Positions 9,177-17,750 of a DNA stretch of 64,000 bases are shown in pieces. The position numbers and the translations under genes were made by a program. Under the pieces are notes generated by a model. It searched no databases and had not been told where the DNA came from. It was given only the letters and a program-made list of their open reading frames with translations. Source of the stretch: Bacteroidota bacterium (GTDB lineage Bacteria > Bacteroidota > Bacteroidia > Bacteroidales > DTGW01); contig JAKPGM010000073.1 of assembly GCA_029550865.1 (NCBI GenBank), positions 1-64,000 of the forward strand. The letters run 5' to 3'. Positions within the stretch are counted from its first letter, which is position 1. Each line of letters begins with the position of its first letter.

Positions 9177-9554
9177 TTAGGAATAGGCGACCAATTCAAA
9201 TGGAACCTCTACTATGTCGGCGTATTCGTTACCAGCTTCCTGCATATCTTCGTCATCTTCGGGATAATGCCATTTTACCAGTACTTCGTGTCCAGCCCGG
9301 GAAATTTCTTCGAGTTTCATCAGGACGTCAAGGATGAGTTTTGAGGACGCCGTATTGAAGTACTCCAGCTTAAAATTAAAAACTGTTTTAGGATTGGGTT
9401 GTTTGGCATATTCCGAGAGCCAACTCAGCAATGGACCGTAAAAACTCGTAACGTCTTCGGGCAAAGAACGTCCAGAAATTTCGAAATAGTTTTCAGCAGC
9501 GTCAAAAATCACCGTTGGCGTATCTTCTGTACCTTTTATCTTTATAGCTTCCAT
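9177..9554 (-). CDS. SiaC-family regulatory phosphoprotein (DUF1987)
   Basis: A 125-aa DUF1987 protein. In Pseudomonas aeruginosa SiaC is phosphorylated by SiaB on Thr68 and dephosphorylated by SiaA, and its unphosphorylated form activates a diguanylate cyclase. Here the motif EYFNTASSK places threonine exactly at residue 68. The fold resembles STAS-type anti-sigma antagonists. It is encoded 21 bp after the SiaB-like kinase and 31 bp before the ABC fusion. No diguanylate cyclase is in the operon, so the partner controlled here must differ or be encoded elsewhere. Confidence 0.88.
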   Translation of the reverse strand: MEAIKIKGTEDTPTVIFDAAENYFEISGRSLPEDVTSFYGPLLSWLSEYAKQPNPKTVFNFKLEYFNTASSKLILDVLMKLEEISRAGHEVLVKWHYPEDDEDMQEAGNEYADIVEVPFELVAYS

Positions 9555-9575
9555 ATGTTATCGGCTAATTAATTT

Positions 9576-10145
9576 TTATTCACGGGGTATTGAAGAGGTT
9601 AACAGGAAAAATGAGATATTGTCGTTGATGGGCAGGAAGTGATATTCCAGGGGTCGACCTGTTTTACGTTTAATATCGATAAAGCCAAGGCCCGCTCCGC
9701 CTTTTTCAGAAAGGCGTCCTTCCTTTATTTGTTTTTTGTAAAGTTCATTGAGTTCTTCTTTGCTCATAGCATTGATGCGTTCGAGCATTTCGCGCATTTC
9801 AGGGATTTTTGAGTTATCAATTGCATTACCAGTGGTTACAGTGTACTCCGACTGGTTTTTGCTTACCATAAAAATTCCCCGACCCGAGTAAAGAAAGTCG
9901 TTATCGGTAGCCTCGTCGGCATGCTTACTAATATTTTGTAAGCACTCTACCATCACGTGAAAAACTTTGCGCTGTACGCTTCCCGATTCCTCTTCCTTCG
10001 CCATATTGGATTCGGCCAATGAGGTGAATGCCTTGGTTATTTGATGCGTAATTTCACCCTCATAAACCAGCGATATCTCGTGTGCTTTCATGGTTTTATA
10101 GAATTCATACACGAACTCCAGAAAGCCTTTTGAATCCTTAAACAT
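9576..10145 (-). CDS. SiaB-family protein kinase
   Basis: A 189-aa GHKL-fold protein. The N-box is visible as VECLQNISKHADE near residue 75, and a glycine-rich ATP-lid region as EKGGAGLGFIDIKRKTG near residue 155. In the Sia pathway this kinase phosphorylates SiaC. Co-location with the SiaC-like gene and the PP2C gene upstream supports this. An 84-bp spacer separates it from the phosphatase gene, the longest gap in the cluster, so an internal promoter is possible though none was recognised. It lacks any sensor or transmembrane part and is cytosolic. Confidence 0.85.
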   Translation of the reverse strand: MFKDSKGFLEFVYEFYKTMKAHEISLVYEGEITHQITKAFTSLAESNMAKEEESGSVQRKVFHVMVECLQNISKHADEATDNDFLYSGRGIFMVSKNQSEYTVTTGNAIDNSKIPEMREMLERINAMSKEELNELYKKQIKEGRLSEKGGAGLGFIDIKRKTGRPLEYHFLPINDNISFFLLTSSIPRE

Positions 10146-10229
10146 ATTTTTATTTTTTATAATTTAACTACTTAGTTTAGTTTCCCAAATTTATAAATAA
10201 TTATTAAATCGTTAAGTCAAAAAAGTACC

Positions 10230-12848
10230 TTAAAATTCAATACCAATAAGCAGTACATCGTCAATTTGCTTACGATTCCCTTTCCATTCTTCAAAATCCT
10301 GGACAAAAACTTCGTAACAAGCACTCATGGTATTATTTGCGTTGTCGAGGATAATTTGTCGGATACGAGCCGGCGAATATTTTTTATTTTCGGGTCCGCC
10401 CAGCTGATCGGGCAAGCCATCGGAGAAGAAGAAAATACGGTCGCCGCTGATGATATTGATGGTGTGATTTGTAAAGGGTTCTTCTGCTTTTTTTCCAATG
10501 GGTATACCGCCAATGGATTTACGATCTCCCTTGAATTCGCTAAGTTCTCCTTTACGGAGCAGATAAAGCGAACGGTGTGCTCCTGCATAGTGCAGCTCAT
10601 GTTTCTTGATGTTGATTTTGCAAAGGGCTATGTCCATGCCATCGCGTCCACTGGCGTCTTCTCGGTCTTGTTTGAGGGTAGTGCGCACGCCATAGTGGAG
10701 TAGGTCGCAAATTTCTCCGGCATTGAGTGCCTTATCGTTATCGACGATGTTGTTGAGCAAAAAGTAACCAATAAAAGATAGCATGGCGCCAGGAACTCCG
10801 TGGCCTGTACAATCGACGGCTGCAATATAGATGTCGTCGCCGTGATGGAAAAACCATGGAAAATCGCCGCTGACTACATCGCGAGGTTTATAGAAGATGA
10901 ACGATTTGGGAAAATATTCACGGATTAGCTTATTGTCGGGCAAAATCGATGATTGGATACGCTGGGCATAATTGATACTGTCTTCGATTTTTTTGTTTTT
11001 TTCTTGAATTTCCAATTCAATTCGTTTGGCTTCGGTGATATCGTGTCCTACAAAAAGAATGGTTTCCAACTCATTTTCATTGTATTCAGGTATTGCGTCG
11101 ATGCTCATGATACGTTCCAGCAGTTTTTCGCCCAGCTGGATGGTTATTTTTATTTCATGGTTGAGCTTTTCGGGTTTGGCTTTGATTTGTTTGATGGTAT
11201 TTTTGAAGTAGGTACGCATTTCTTCGGGCATCGTCAGTTCGTCGATGGTTTTGTTGATAATGTTTCGTGGATCGACGCCAAAATAGTCTTCTACCACAGG
11301 GTTGGCATAAAAGAAATGTCCCTGTAGGCTTACGCGCAGTATGAGGTCAAGCGAATTTTCGGATAGCGACTGCATTTTGCTACGCATGCGCTCTTCTTTT
11401 TCAGCACGCTTGCGTTCGGTGATATCCTGTGAATTAAGCAATATACCTCGAATAGCGGGGTCGTGTAATAGGTTTCGGCCGGTAGTCTCCAGGAATATTT
11501 TTTGACCGTCTTTTTTCATGTAGGTATACTGGATGGTAATCACCTCCAGCGGATTTTCAAACAGTCGTTTGAACATATTTCTAACTTCCATCTCGCCCTT
11601 TCGGGTAAGACGGTCGAAGTACTTGCCATGATCCATTTCCTCGGGCGAGTATCCCAGAATTTTTTTAACCGAAGGACTCTGATAAATGAGGTTGAGATAT
11701 TCGTCGTAAATCATGATAATTTCCGAAGAGTTTTCGAGCAATGAGTTTATGCGTTTCTGGGCATTTTCTACTTCCTGGATTTGTTTTTCGAGCTGTTCGT
11801 TGGAACGGCGGAGTTCTTCCTGGGTTGCCCGCATTTCCTCAGCGTTCTGTCGGAGTTGTTCTTCGTTTTCCTGAAGCTCTTCGGTCATTTTTTGCGACTC
11901 GCGCAATAGGCGTTCGGTACGCTCAGTTACTTTCAGGTTAAAGATGGTACGGGCAATGATTTCGCCCAGCTCGCGCATAAAAGTGATGGTAAGCTCGGGT
12001 ATCTCGTCCTGTAGCGAGGCAAACTCGAGTATGCCCTGGAGTTTTTCATCCGAAATCAGTGGGACAATGAGCAGGCTTTTGGGTTTTTTATCGCCCAAAA
12101 TGCCACTGGTAATGGTGACATAGTCGTCGGGTATTTCGGTGCGGTAAATAATATCCATTTCGAAGGCACATTCGCCAATGAGTCCTTCTCCAATGGAAAA
12201 TTCCTGTTTTAAATATTTTCTGCGGTTATAGGCATAGGTGGCAACATTAATAATCTTGTCCTTTTCGTCATCGTAGATGTAAAATGCCCCCTGGATGGCA
12301 TTGATGTATTGAATCAGTTTTACGATAACTTCATAGGCCAGCTCTTCAATCTTATTGTGTAGACGTAGTATGTTCGATATCTGATCTTTACCTTCGGCAA
12401 TCCAGTTTTGTTCAGCTTCCTTCTGATAGTTTTTCAGAAGGTTATTACGCATAATGAGCAGTGAATTACCCAGAATATCATCGGGGCTTACAACTTTGAA
12501 TTCGCTGTAATAATTTCCCTCCCCGATGGCTTTTGCAAATTGGGCGTTGATATCCATCTGCTCTTTCATCTGTTGCACAGTTTGCATCAGGCTGTTGTTG
12601 ACCTTTCGTTTTTGATTGAGCAGGGCGTATGTGCCAATAAAAACAAACAAGGGCAACACATCGATAAACCAAAGGGCAGGGGATTTGCTATGGATGAAAA
12701 TTATATTTTGCAGGCTAATGTTTGCTTTCCATTGGGTAAGTTCAATAATCCAGAATGCAAGCGGGAAAAAGAGGGTAACCACGCCGGCCAATATGGCCTG
12801 CGATTTTACCTGTGCTTTCGAGATATATTGAAAATTCTGACCGCCCAT
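10230..12848 (-). CDS. SiaA-like GAF/PAS sensor with PP2C (SpoIIE-type) phosphatase
   Basis: An 872-aa membrane-linked serine/threonine phosphatase. Two hydrophobic segments lie at about residues 15-35 and 55-75. They are followed by a GAF domain (170-300), a coiled coil (305-365), two PAS domains (370-480 and 490-610), another short coiled coil and a SpoIIE domain (650-870). Phosphatase motifs include VSGDFPWF, AAVDCTGHGVPGAMLS, FFFSDGLPDQ and QIDDVLLIG, which supply the metal-binding aspartates. The likely substrate is the phosphorylated SiaC-like protein. The GAF is closely similar to those of the two other sensors in this operon. The domain order differs from SiaA of Pseudomonas, which has a HAMP linker. 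Confidence 0.88.
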   Translation of the reverse strand: MGGQNFQYISKAQVKSQAILAGVVTLFFPLAFWIIELTQWKANISLQNIIFIHSKSPALWFIDVLPLFVFIGTYALLNQKRKVNNSLMQTVQQMKEQMDINAQFAKAIGEGNYYSEFKVVSPDDILGNSLLIMRNNLLKNYQKEAEQNWIAEGKDQISNILRLHNKIEELAYEVIVKLIQYINAIQGAFYIYDDEKDKIINVATYAYNRRKYLKQEFSIGEGLIGECAFEMDIIYRTEIPDDYVTITSGILGDKKPKSLLIVPLISDEKLQGILEFASLQDEIPELTITFMRELGEIIARTIFNLKVTERTERLLRESQKMTEELQENEEQLRQNAEEMRATQEELRRSNEQLEKQIQEVENAQKRINSLLENSSEIIMIYDEYLNLIYQSPSVKKILGYSPEEMDHGKYFDRLTRKGEMEVRNMFKRLFENPLEVITIQYTYMKKDGQKIFLETTGRNLLHDPAIRGILLNSQDITERKRAEKEERMRSKMQSLSENSLDLILRVSLQGHFFYANPVVEDYFGVDPRNIINKTIDELTMPEEMRTYFKNTIKQIKAKPEKLNHEIKITIQLGEKLLERIMSIDAIPEYNENELETILFVGHDITEAKRIELEIQEKNKKIEDSINYAQRIQSSILPDNKLIREYFPKSFIFYKPRDVVSGDFPWFFHHGDDIYIAAVDCTGHGVPGAMLSFIGYFLLNNIVDNDKALNAGEICDLLHYGVRTTLKQDREDASGRDGMDIALCKINIKKHELHYAGAHRSLYLLRKGELSEFKGDRKSIGGIPIGKKAEEPFTNHTINIISGDRIFFFSDGLPDQLGGPENKKYSPARIRQIILDNANNTMSACYEVFVQDFEEWKGNRKQIDDVLLIGIEF

Positions 12849-12858
12849 TGAACAACGT

Positions 12859-13638
12859 TTATTGCTTTAACTTTAAAATAATTTTCCCTACCAGATTGGC
12901 AAGTTGTTCTAAAACCTGTTGCTGATTTTCATCAAAAGGAGTGAAAGCCGCTAATTCGACAGCCGCTACCACTTCCTCCTTGTTAAGTATAGGGAAAATA
13001 TATAGATATCGGGGCGAACCCTGTCCAAGACCGGATACCACCCGTAAGTAGTTTGCCGGTACCTGGTTTATCGCTATCGGTTTTTTATCTTTTATTACCT
13101 GTCCTACTATGCCCTCGCCTTCCACTACGGCTTCTATAGGTTCCGATGAGTAGTAGGCGTACTTGGCAGCGGGCATAAAGGTATTGGTAGTGGGATTTTT
13201 TACATAAAATATCCCCGTAACTATTTGACAGGTATTGGCAATGCCTGTCAGTATTTTCTCACAAAAGTCTTTGATTGATAAATTTTGGGGACTGGGTGGG
13301 AAGATGGCCTGGGCTATTTCTCCGGGATTAAACGTATTGACTTCGGTAACTTCCTCTTCCTGCTGAGGGGTTTTAAGCCGATTCACTTCCTCAGTAAGTT
13401 GTTCAATGAGTTTGTCTTTATCGGAAAGGTTTTGCAATAGATGAAAAAGTAGGTAGAACATGAAAAAGTTAATCGCCAGGTTGATAATAACAACGAAAAT
13501 GGTGCCCACCGTAATAGCATTGGTTGAAAAAAGACTGATGAGCACATTGGCAAGGAAAAAAGAGGCAAGGATGACTATTCCCAGTGCTATATAAAGGATA
13601 TATTTGTAAGAAGTATATTGCATATTTTTTTCTGCCAT
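12859..13638 (-). CDS. membrane GAF-domain protein
   Basis: 259 aa with two transmembrane segments (about residues 12-35 and 40-65), a short coiled coil (70-95) and one GAF domain (110-255). Motifs such as VEGEGIVGQ and YLRVVSGLG correspond to GEGLIG and YVTITSG in the two larger sensors of the cluster. No catalytic output domain is present. It may modulate the SiaA-like phosphatase, whose start is only 10 bp downstream, or scaffold a sensor complex; this is inference. Confidence 0.8.
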   Translation of the reverse strand: MAEKNMQYTSYKYILYIALGIVILASFFLANVLISLFSTNAITVGTIFVVIINLAINFFMFYLLFHLLQNLSDKDKLIEQLTEEVNRLKTPQQEEEVTEVNTFNPGEIAQAIFPPSPQNLSIKDFCEKILTGIANTCQIVTGIFYVKNPTTNTFMPAAKYAYYSSEPIEAVVEGEGIVGQVIKDKKPIAINQVPANYLRVVSGLGQGSPRYLYIFPILNKEEVVAAVELAAFTPFDENQQQVLEQLANLVGKIILKLKQ

Positions 13639-13663
13639 TCAAATGATTACAAATCTATGTTAT

Positions 13664-14242
13664 TCATTTCAAATTTATAAGAAAATTAGTGATTTTTTCG
13701 ATAGTCCAAACATTATGTTTAGGAAAAAGGTTAATAGCGGCATCCGTCATGGTTGGCATTTCGCATTGATTGGGGTCTTGAACAATAGTAAATCCTCCCA
13801 TTTCGGCGATAACCTTAAGACCGTAGGCGCCATCTTTGTTGGCACCAGAAAGGATTATTCCTATCAGTTTGTTTTGAAAGGCGTGTGCTGCTGTTATAAA
13901 CGAAAGGTCGATGCTGGGACGTGAATGATTTACTGTTTCTTCAGTCGAAAGAGCAAAGCGATTGCCCAGTTCAATATACATGTGGTAATTGGCAGGAGCC
14001 AGGTAAACCTTGCCCGGTTTAATGGCATCCTTATCAAATGGCTCGATGACGGGCAATTTTGATTTGAGTGAGAGTGCCTCGACAAACCCCGATCGTACAT
14101 GTTTGAGTCGGTGCAAGCACAACAGCAATGGCAGTGGAAAATCCGCAGGAAGGGATTGTAAAATATTAGTAACCACCTGAAAGCTTCCCGCCGATCCTCC
14201 TATGATTACCGCTTTGTATCCTATGTTTTCAGTTTTTGCCAT
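13664..14242 (-). CDS. stand-alone CheB-type methylesterase domain
   Basis: About 192 aa, consisting only of the CheB catalytic domain without a receiver domain. The triad is visible: Ser in IIGGSAGS (residues 13-20), His in LCLHRLKH, and Asp in LSGANKDGAYGL. In chemotaxis CheB removes methyl groups from receptor glutamates or deamidates glutamines. No chemoreceptor is encoded here, so the substrate is unclear; the neighbouring sensors are candidates. The start chosen is the second methionine at 14242, which leaves a 14-bp overlap with the upstream CheR gene; the first methionine (14260) gives a 32-bp overlap. Either implies translational coupling. Confidence 0.88.
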   Translation of the reverse strand: MAKTENIGYKAVIIGGSAGSFQVVTNILQSLPADFPLPLLLCLHRLKHVRSGFVEALSLKSKLPVIEPFDKDAIKPGKVYLAPANYHMYIELGNRFALSTEETVNHSRPSIDLSFITAAHAFQNKLIGIILSGANKDGAYGLKVIAEMGGFTIVQDPNQCEMPTMTDAAINLFPKHNVWTIEKITNFLINLK

Positions 14243-15059
14243 AAATCCTTTCACTTTCATTGATTACCCTGTACAGCTGCTGGCTGATAATACCCAGTTG
14301 TTCGCGTATTCCAATGGCTAAACATCCATTTTTACTTAGTTTTTCGTAAAATGTTTTCAAAACCTTGTCCTGTAAGGTTTGGGTGTAATATAGCATCTGA
14401 TTTCGAAAGATAATGAGCTGGATATTATTGGGCAAGAAACTAAAAGTATCGTCTTTTTTAAGAAAATGAACATGTTGTATAAGTGAGGTGTCGCGTATTG
14501 CAGCATCTTCCTTCAGTTGACAATATTTGCTAAACTCATATTTACCCTGATAACGAAGGTAATTATCGGCACTTACTTCGTATTTGTAGGTAGCAAAATT
14601 TCCATTTTTGATGTTTTTTTCGAAATGGGGACTTGCGGTACCCGCATACACTTCGGTAAAATAGGTCCATCCATTTTCGGCAAGCAGAATACACAGGCTG
14701 TACAATTCATCGCCCGAAACGCAATGGGGCAATGCTATTCGAACAGTTTTATTTTCATTGATAAGGCGTGGAAGGACAAAGTCGCGTAAATATCGCCAGA
14801 AAGAAGGGTCGCGGAACATTTCTGTAGATTCTACCAACATCTCCCGTAAAAACAGATGAATAAATTCATCATCGCGTGAAATATGGTTGATAAGACTTTC
14901 GGCGGTGGGATAACGGTGGGCCGACATAAAACTTTCTAAGCGACGTTTAAGAAATACAAGGGTGTATTCGTTGAAATCGATATCGAATCTTTCCTTGATA
15001 GCTTTCAAAATACTACGGAACTCGGTTATGGTAATGCTTGTGTATTGCAGCAAATCCAT
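14229..15059 (-). CDS. CheR-like methyltransferase with degenerate SAM loop
   Basis: 276 aa with the CheR architecture: N-terminal helical domain, the TEMFRDPSFWRYL motif near residue 85, and a Rossmann-like domain. The SAM loop, AGCSTGQEVYS in the sister protein at 17.75 kb, reads LPHCVSGDELYS here, so the usual CSTGEE signature is altered. The conserved CRNV..YF block late in the fold is replaced by FRNQMLYYT. It may be a pseudoenzyme or have another substrate. It overlaps cheB and follows the sensor gene by 5 bp. Confidence 0.82.
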   Translation of the reverse strand: MDLLQYTSITITEFRSILKAIKERFDIDFNEYTLVFLKRRLESFMSAHRYPTAESLINHISRDDEFIHLFLREMLVESTEMFRDPSFWRYLRDFVLPRLINENKTVRIALPHCVSGDELYSLCILLAENGWTYFTEVYAGTASPHFEKNIKNGNFATYKYEVSADNYLRYQGKYEFSKYCQLKEDAAIRDTSLIQHVHFLKKDDTFSFLPNNIQLIIFRNQMLYYTQTLQDKVLKTFYEKLSKNGCLAIGIREQLGIISQQLYRVINESERIYGKN

Positions 15060-15064
15060 AGTCG

Positions 15065-17734
15065 CTATTTTTCAGATTTTCTTTCTTTTTTTAGTCGCTC
15101 AATTTCTTTGTTGGCTTCTTCAAGTAGCTGGTATTTCAGTTTACGCTCGGTGACGTCCTGGGCCAGGAGTACAATTTTTTCCAGCTGATTTTTATCGTTC
15201 ATTTGGGGTACCATAGAGGTCATAATCCAAAGGGTGTCGCCGGTGGGTCGTGTACGCTTTAATACTCCCGAAAATGGTTTACCTTTTAGAACCTCTTTCC
15301 AGATTACCTCAAATTGTTCTTTTTCATCGGGTCGCAGATATTCGGTATAGTCTTTTTCAAGCAATTCTTCGGGTAAGAGTCCAACTGCCTGGCAATAATT
15401 GGCGTTGACCGATAGGTATTTTCCCTCGGGGGAGAATTCGCAACGCATAAAGGCAGTGTCGACAAGGCTAAGATACTGATTAAGTTGTTGTTGTAGTCGG
15501 TTGTTCTCGGAATTGCGAATCTCGAGCATCTTATCAACTTCGGCTTTTTCGGTAATGTCGATAAATTGTAAAAGGACTTTTATCATATTGGCCGACTTAT
15601 CGAATACAGGGGCAAAAATTTGACGGACTTTCAGCTCGGTGCCGTTTGCAATACGAATGTTGGAATCGATGGTTTTAATTTTACCCAGCGGTAGCTGTTC
15701 CCATAGAAGGTCAAAGGTTTCTTTGGACATGTTAACAAAGTCGAGGATAGGACGGCCGATAAGGTCATCGGGTTTAGCTTGCAGGAAAGCAGCAACTCGA
15801 TTATTTATTTCCATGATTTTGCCGGTAGCATCGAGTATAAGGATCATGGATGATAAATGGATGGCATTGAGAAAGCCCTGTAGTTCAGCTTCGCGTCGGG
15901 TAAAGTCTTCCTGAGTAGTGCGAAGTTCTTCCATGTTCTGGCGCATTTCTTCTTCCTGCTCGGCCATTTCTTCAGCCTGACGTTGTGATTTTTCAAGCAA
16001 CCTGGCGGTTTGTAGGTTGATTTTTACGCTGGTAATCGTCGATGCAATGGTAGCCCCAATTTTTTCAACGAATTCAATTTCGTGGGGTTCAAACTTATTG
16101 AATGAGGCCAGTTCTACTACCCCCAGAACGCTGTCTTCGGTTTTGAGTGGTACAATAAGTATGCAGGCTGGTGGGGCATCGCCCAAACCCGAAGTGATGG
16201 TCAGGTAATTTTCGGGGATGTCGGTAATAAAAATTTTTTCCTTTTCGAGAACGGCCGTGCCAATAAGGCCTTCGCCAATAGGAATCTGTTGTTTGATGTA
16301 TTTTTTGCGATCGTATGCGTAGGCCGAATAAAGCTCGAGGAAGCGATTGTCTTTGTCTTCGTCGTTGATGAAGTAAAGGGCGCCCTGAATGGCTTGCAAG
16401 TATTTAACCAGGTTTTGTATAATTTGGTCGGCCAGTACATTCAGATCGTTGTTGTGCATGCGGAGTATTTCGCCGAAACGTGCCAGCCCCTCATTGGTCC
16501 ATATTCGCTTTTTCTCTTCATTTTTGTATTTGGTGTCCTCCATTTCGGCTTTCTGAAGACTTTTTTGCATATCAATGAGCGCATTGCCAAGGATGTCGTC
16601 TTCACTGAGTGGTTGATAATGTGAGGATAGCTTGTTGTGTCCGATATCAGTAGCAAAACGAGCTTTTTCTTTTAATCCATCTACCAGCCTGTTGAGGTAG
16701 CCTGCCATTTGGGCTATTTCGTCGTTTCGCTTGAACTCGAGTTTTTCAGGTAATTTTCCCCTTACCATCTGCGACAAAAAGTCCGAAAGAATGGCTAATG
16801 GTCGGTGAATATGTTTGTTAATATGATAATACAGCAGCAAAAGATATATTAAAGTTACCAAAAACAAAGCCAGTAACCATAGGTATCCTTGATGAACCGC
16901 TTTTTTAAGTTCAGAATCGATAAGCGATCGAAGCTCCTCATTCGAAAGCGCAATGGCTGTGAGCGAACTTTTCATTTTCCCCATAAGTCCGTCCTGGGGA
17001 GTAAAACCAATGGCACGATCAAAATCGTATAGAGAAAAAATTAATTGATGAAATTTTTGTAAATCACTCAGAAAGGCAATTTTGTCGGTTTTGATAGATA
17101 AAATGGCATTGGTTTCAGTCTCTTCAAAGAGAATTTTTATTTTGTTAAGTGTTGCAACATCTCTATTCAGAAGATATTGATCTTTTAGCAATAGGATTTC
17201 GTCTATCTGTCGAAGCAAAGTCTGACTTTTTTCATTCCTTGCTGCAACTTTCAATTTATCGGCAAGAATGGATATCTGCCCATTTACTCCATAATTGTCA
17301 TATCCCTTCTGATTTACCAGTTCCAGATATTTCGCAAGATTTTGCCTGTAGTCTCGCCATATTCGGCCTATTTCATAAGTTTTTAAGCGAATGTCCTTGT
17401 TGTGATGAAGGTAATAACTGTTTCCAATTGCTGTTACTTCGTTCGAATAGCTATCGATGTATTTGCTAATCTTATCCGCAATCGTACTTTTTTGGGATTG
17501 GAAGAAATTTATATCGTAAGGAAGGCGGGCAAAAAGGACTTTTTGCAAACTATCGAGGGTGTTTATTTGCTCGGATAGGGCTATTGTTTTCCCCGAAAGC
17601 TCGTTATACGCTTTAATTTTTTTTAGTTGATTTACTGCTGTGGCCATGAAGGCAAGCAGTAGGATGCCCATGGTGAAAATGATAACAGTAAATCGTTGCT
17701 TAAGCGTAAAATCATTAGACCTCATTAGCGGCAT
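15065..17734 (-). CDS. large sensor: transmembrane, HAMP, GAF, PAS, PAS, no output domain
   Basis: 889 aa. A transmembrane segment at residues 15-35 and another at about 285-305 flank a periplasmic helical domain of about 250 residues. A HAMP-like region (305-360), a GAF domain (about 420-575), a coiled coil rich in EEM and a PAS domain (640-745), and a second PAS (755-870) follow. The protein ends in a charged helix. There is no histidine kinase, phosphatase, cyclase or methyl-accepting domain, so it must act through partners. It lies between the two cheR genes, which makes it a candidate methylation target; this is inference. Confidence 0.82.
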   Translation of the reverse strand: MPLMRSNDFTLKQRFTVIIFTMGILLLAFMATAVNQLKKIKAYNELSGKTIALSEQINTLDSLQKVLFARLPYDINFFQSQKSTIADKISKYIDSYSNEVTAIGNSYYLHHNKDIRLKTYEIGRIWRDYRQNLAKYLELVNQKGYDNYGVNGQISILADKLKVAARNEKSQTLLRQIDEILLLKDQYLLNRDVATLNKIKILFEETETNAILSIKTDKIAFLSDLQKFHQLIFSLYDFDRAIGFTPQDGLMGKMKSSLTAIALSNEELRSLIDSELKKAVHQGYLWLLALFLVTLIYLLLLYYHINKHIHRPLAILSDFLSQMVRGKLPEKLEFKRNDEIAQMAGYLNRLVDGLKEKARFATDIGHNKLSSHYQPLSEDDILGNALIDMQKSLQKAEMEDTKYKNEEKKRIWTNEGLARFGEILRMHNNDLNVLADQIIQNLVKYLQAIQGALYFINDEDKDNRFLELYSAYAYDRKKYIKQQIPIGEGLIGTAVLEKEKIFITDIPENYLTITSGLGDAPPACILIVPLKTEDSVLGVVELASFNKFEPHEIEFVEKIGATIASTITSVKINLQTARLLEKSQRQAEEMAEQEEEMRQNMEELRTTQEDFTRREAELQGFLNAIHLSSMILILDATGKIMEINNRVAAFLQAKPDDLIGRPILDFVNMSKETFDLLWEQLPLGKIKTIDSNIRIANGTELKVRQIFAPVFDKSANMIKVLLQFIDITEKAEVDKMLEIRNSENNRLQQQLNQYLSLVDTAFMRCEFSPEGKYLSVNANYCQAVGLLPEELLEKDYTEYLRPDEKEQFEVIWKEVLKGKPFSGVLKRTRPTGDTLWIMTSMVPQMNDKNQLEKIVLLAQDVTERKLKYQLLEEANKEIERLKKERKSEK

Positions 17735-17750
17735 ATTTTTAAGAATTATG

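Noticed and set aside
15065-17734. Histidine kinase
   Set aside because: Despite HAMP, GAF and PAS domains there is no HisKA H-box or ATPase N/G boxes; the protein ends after the last PAS.
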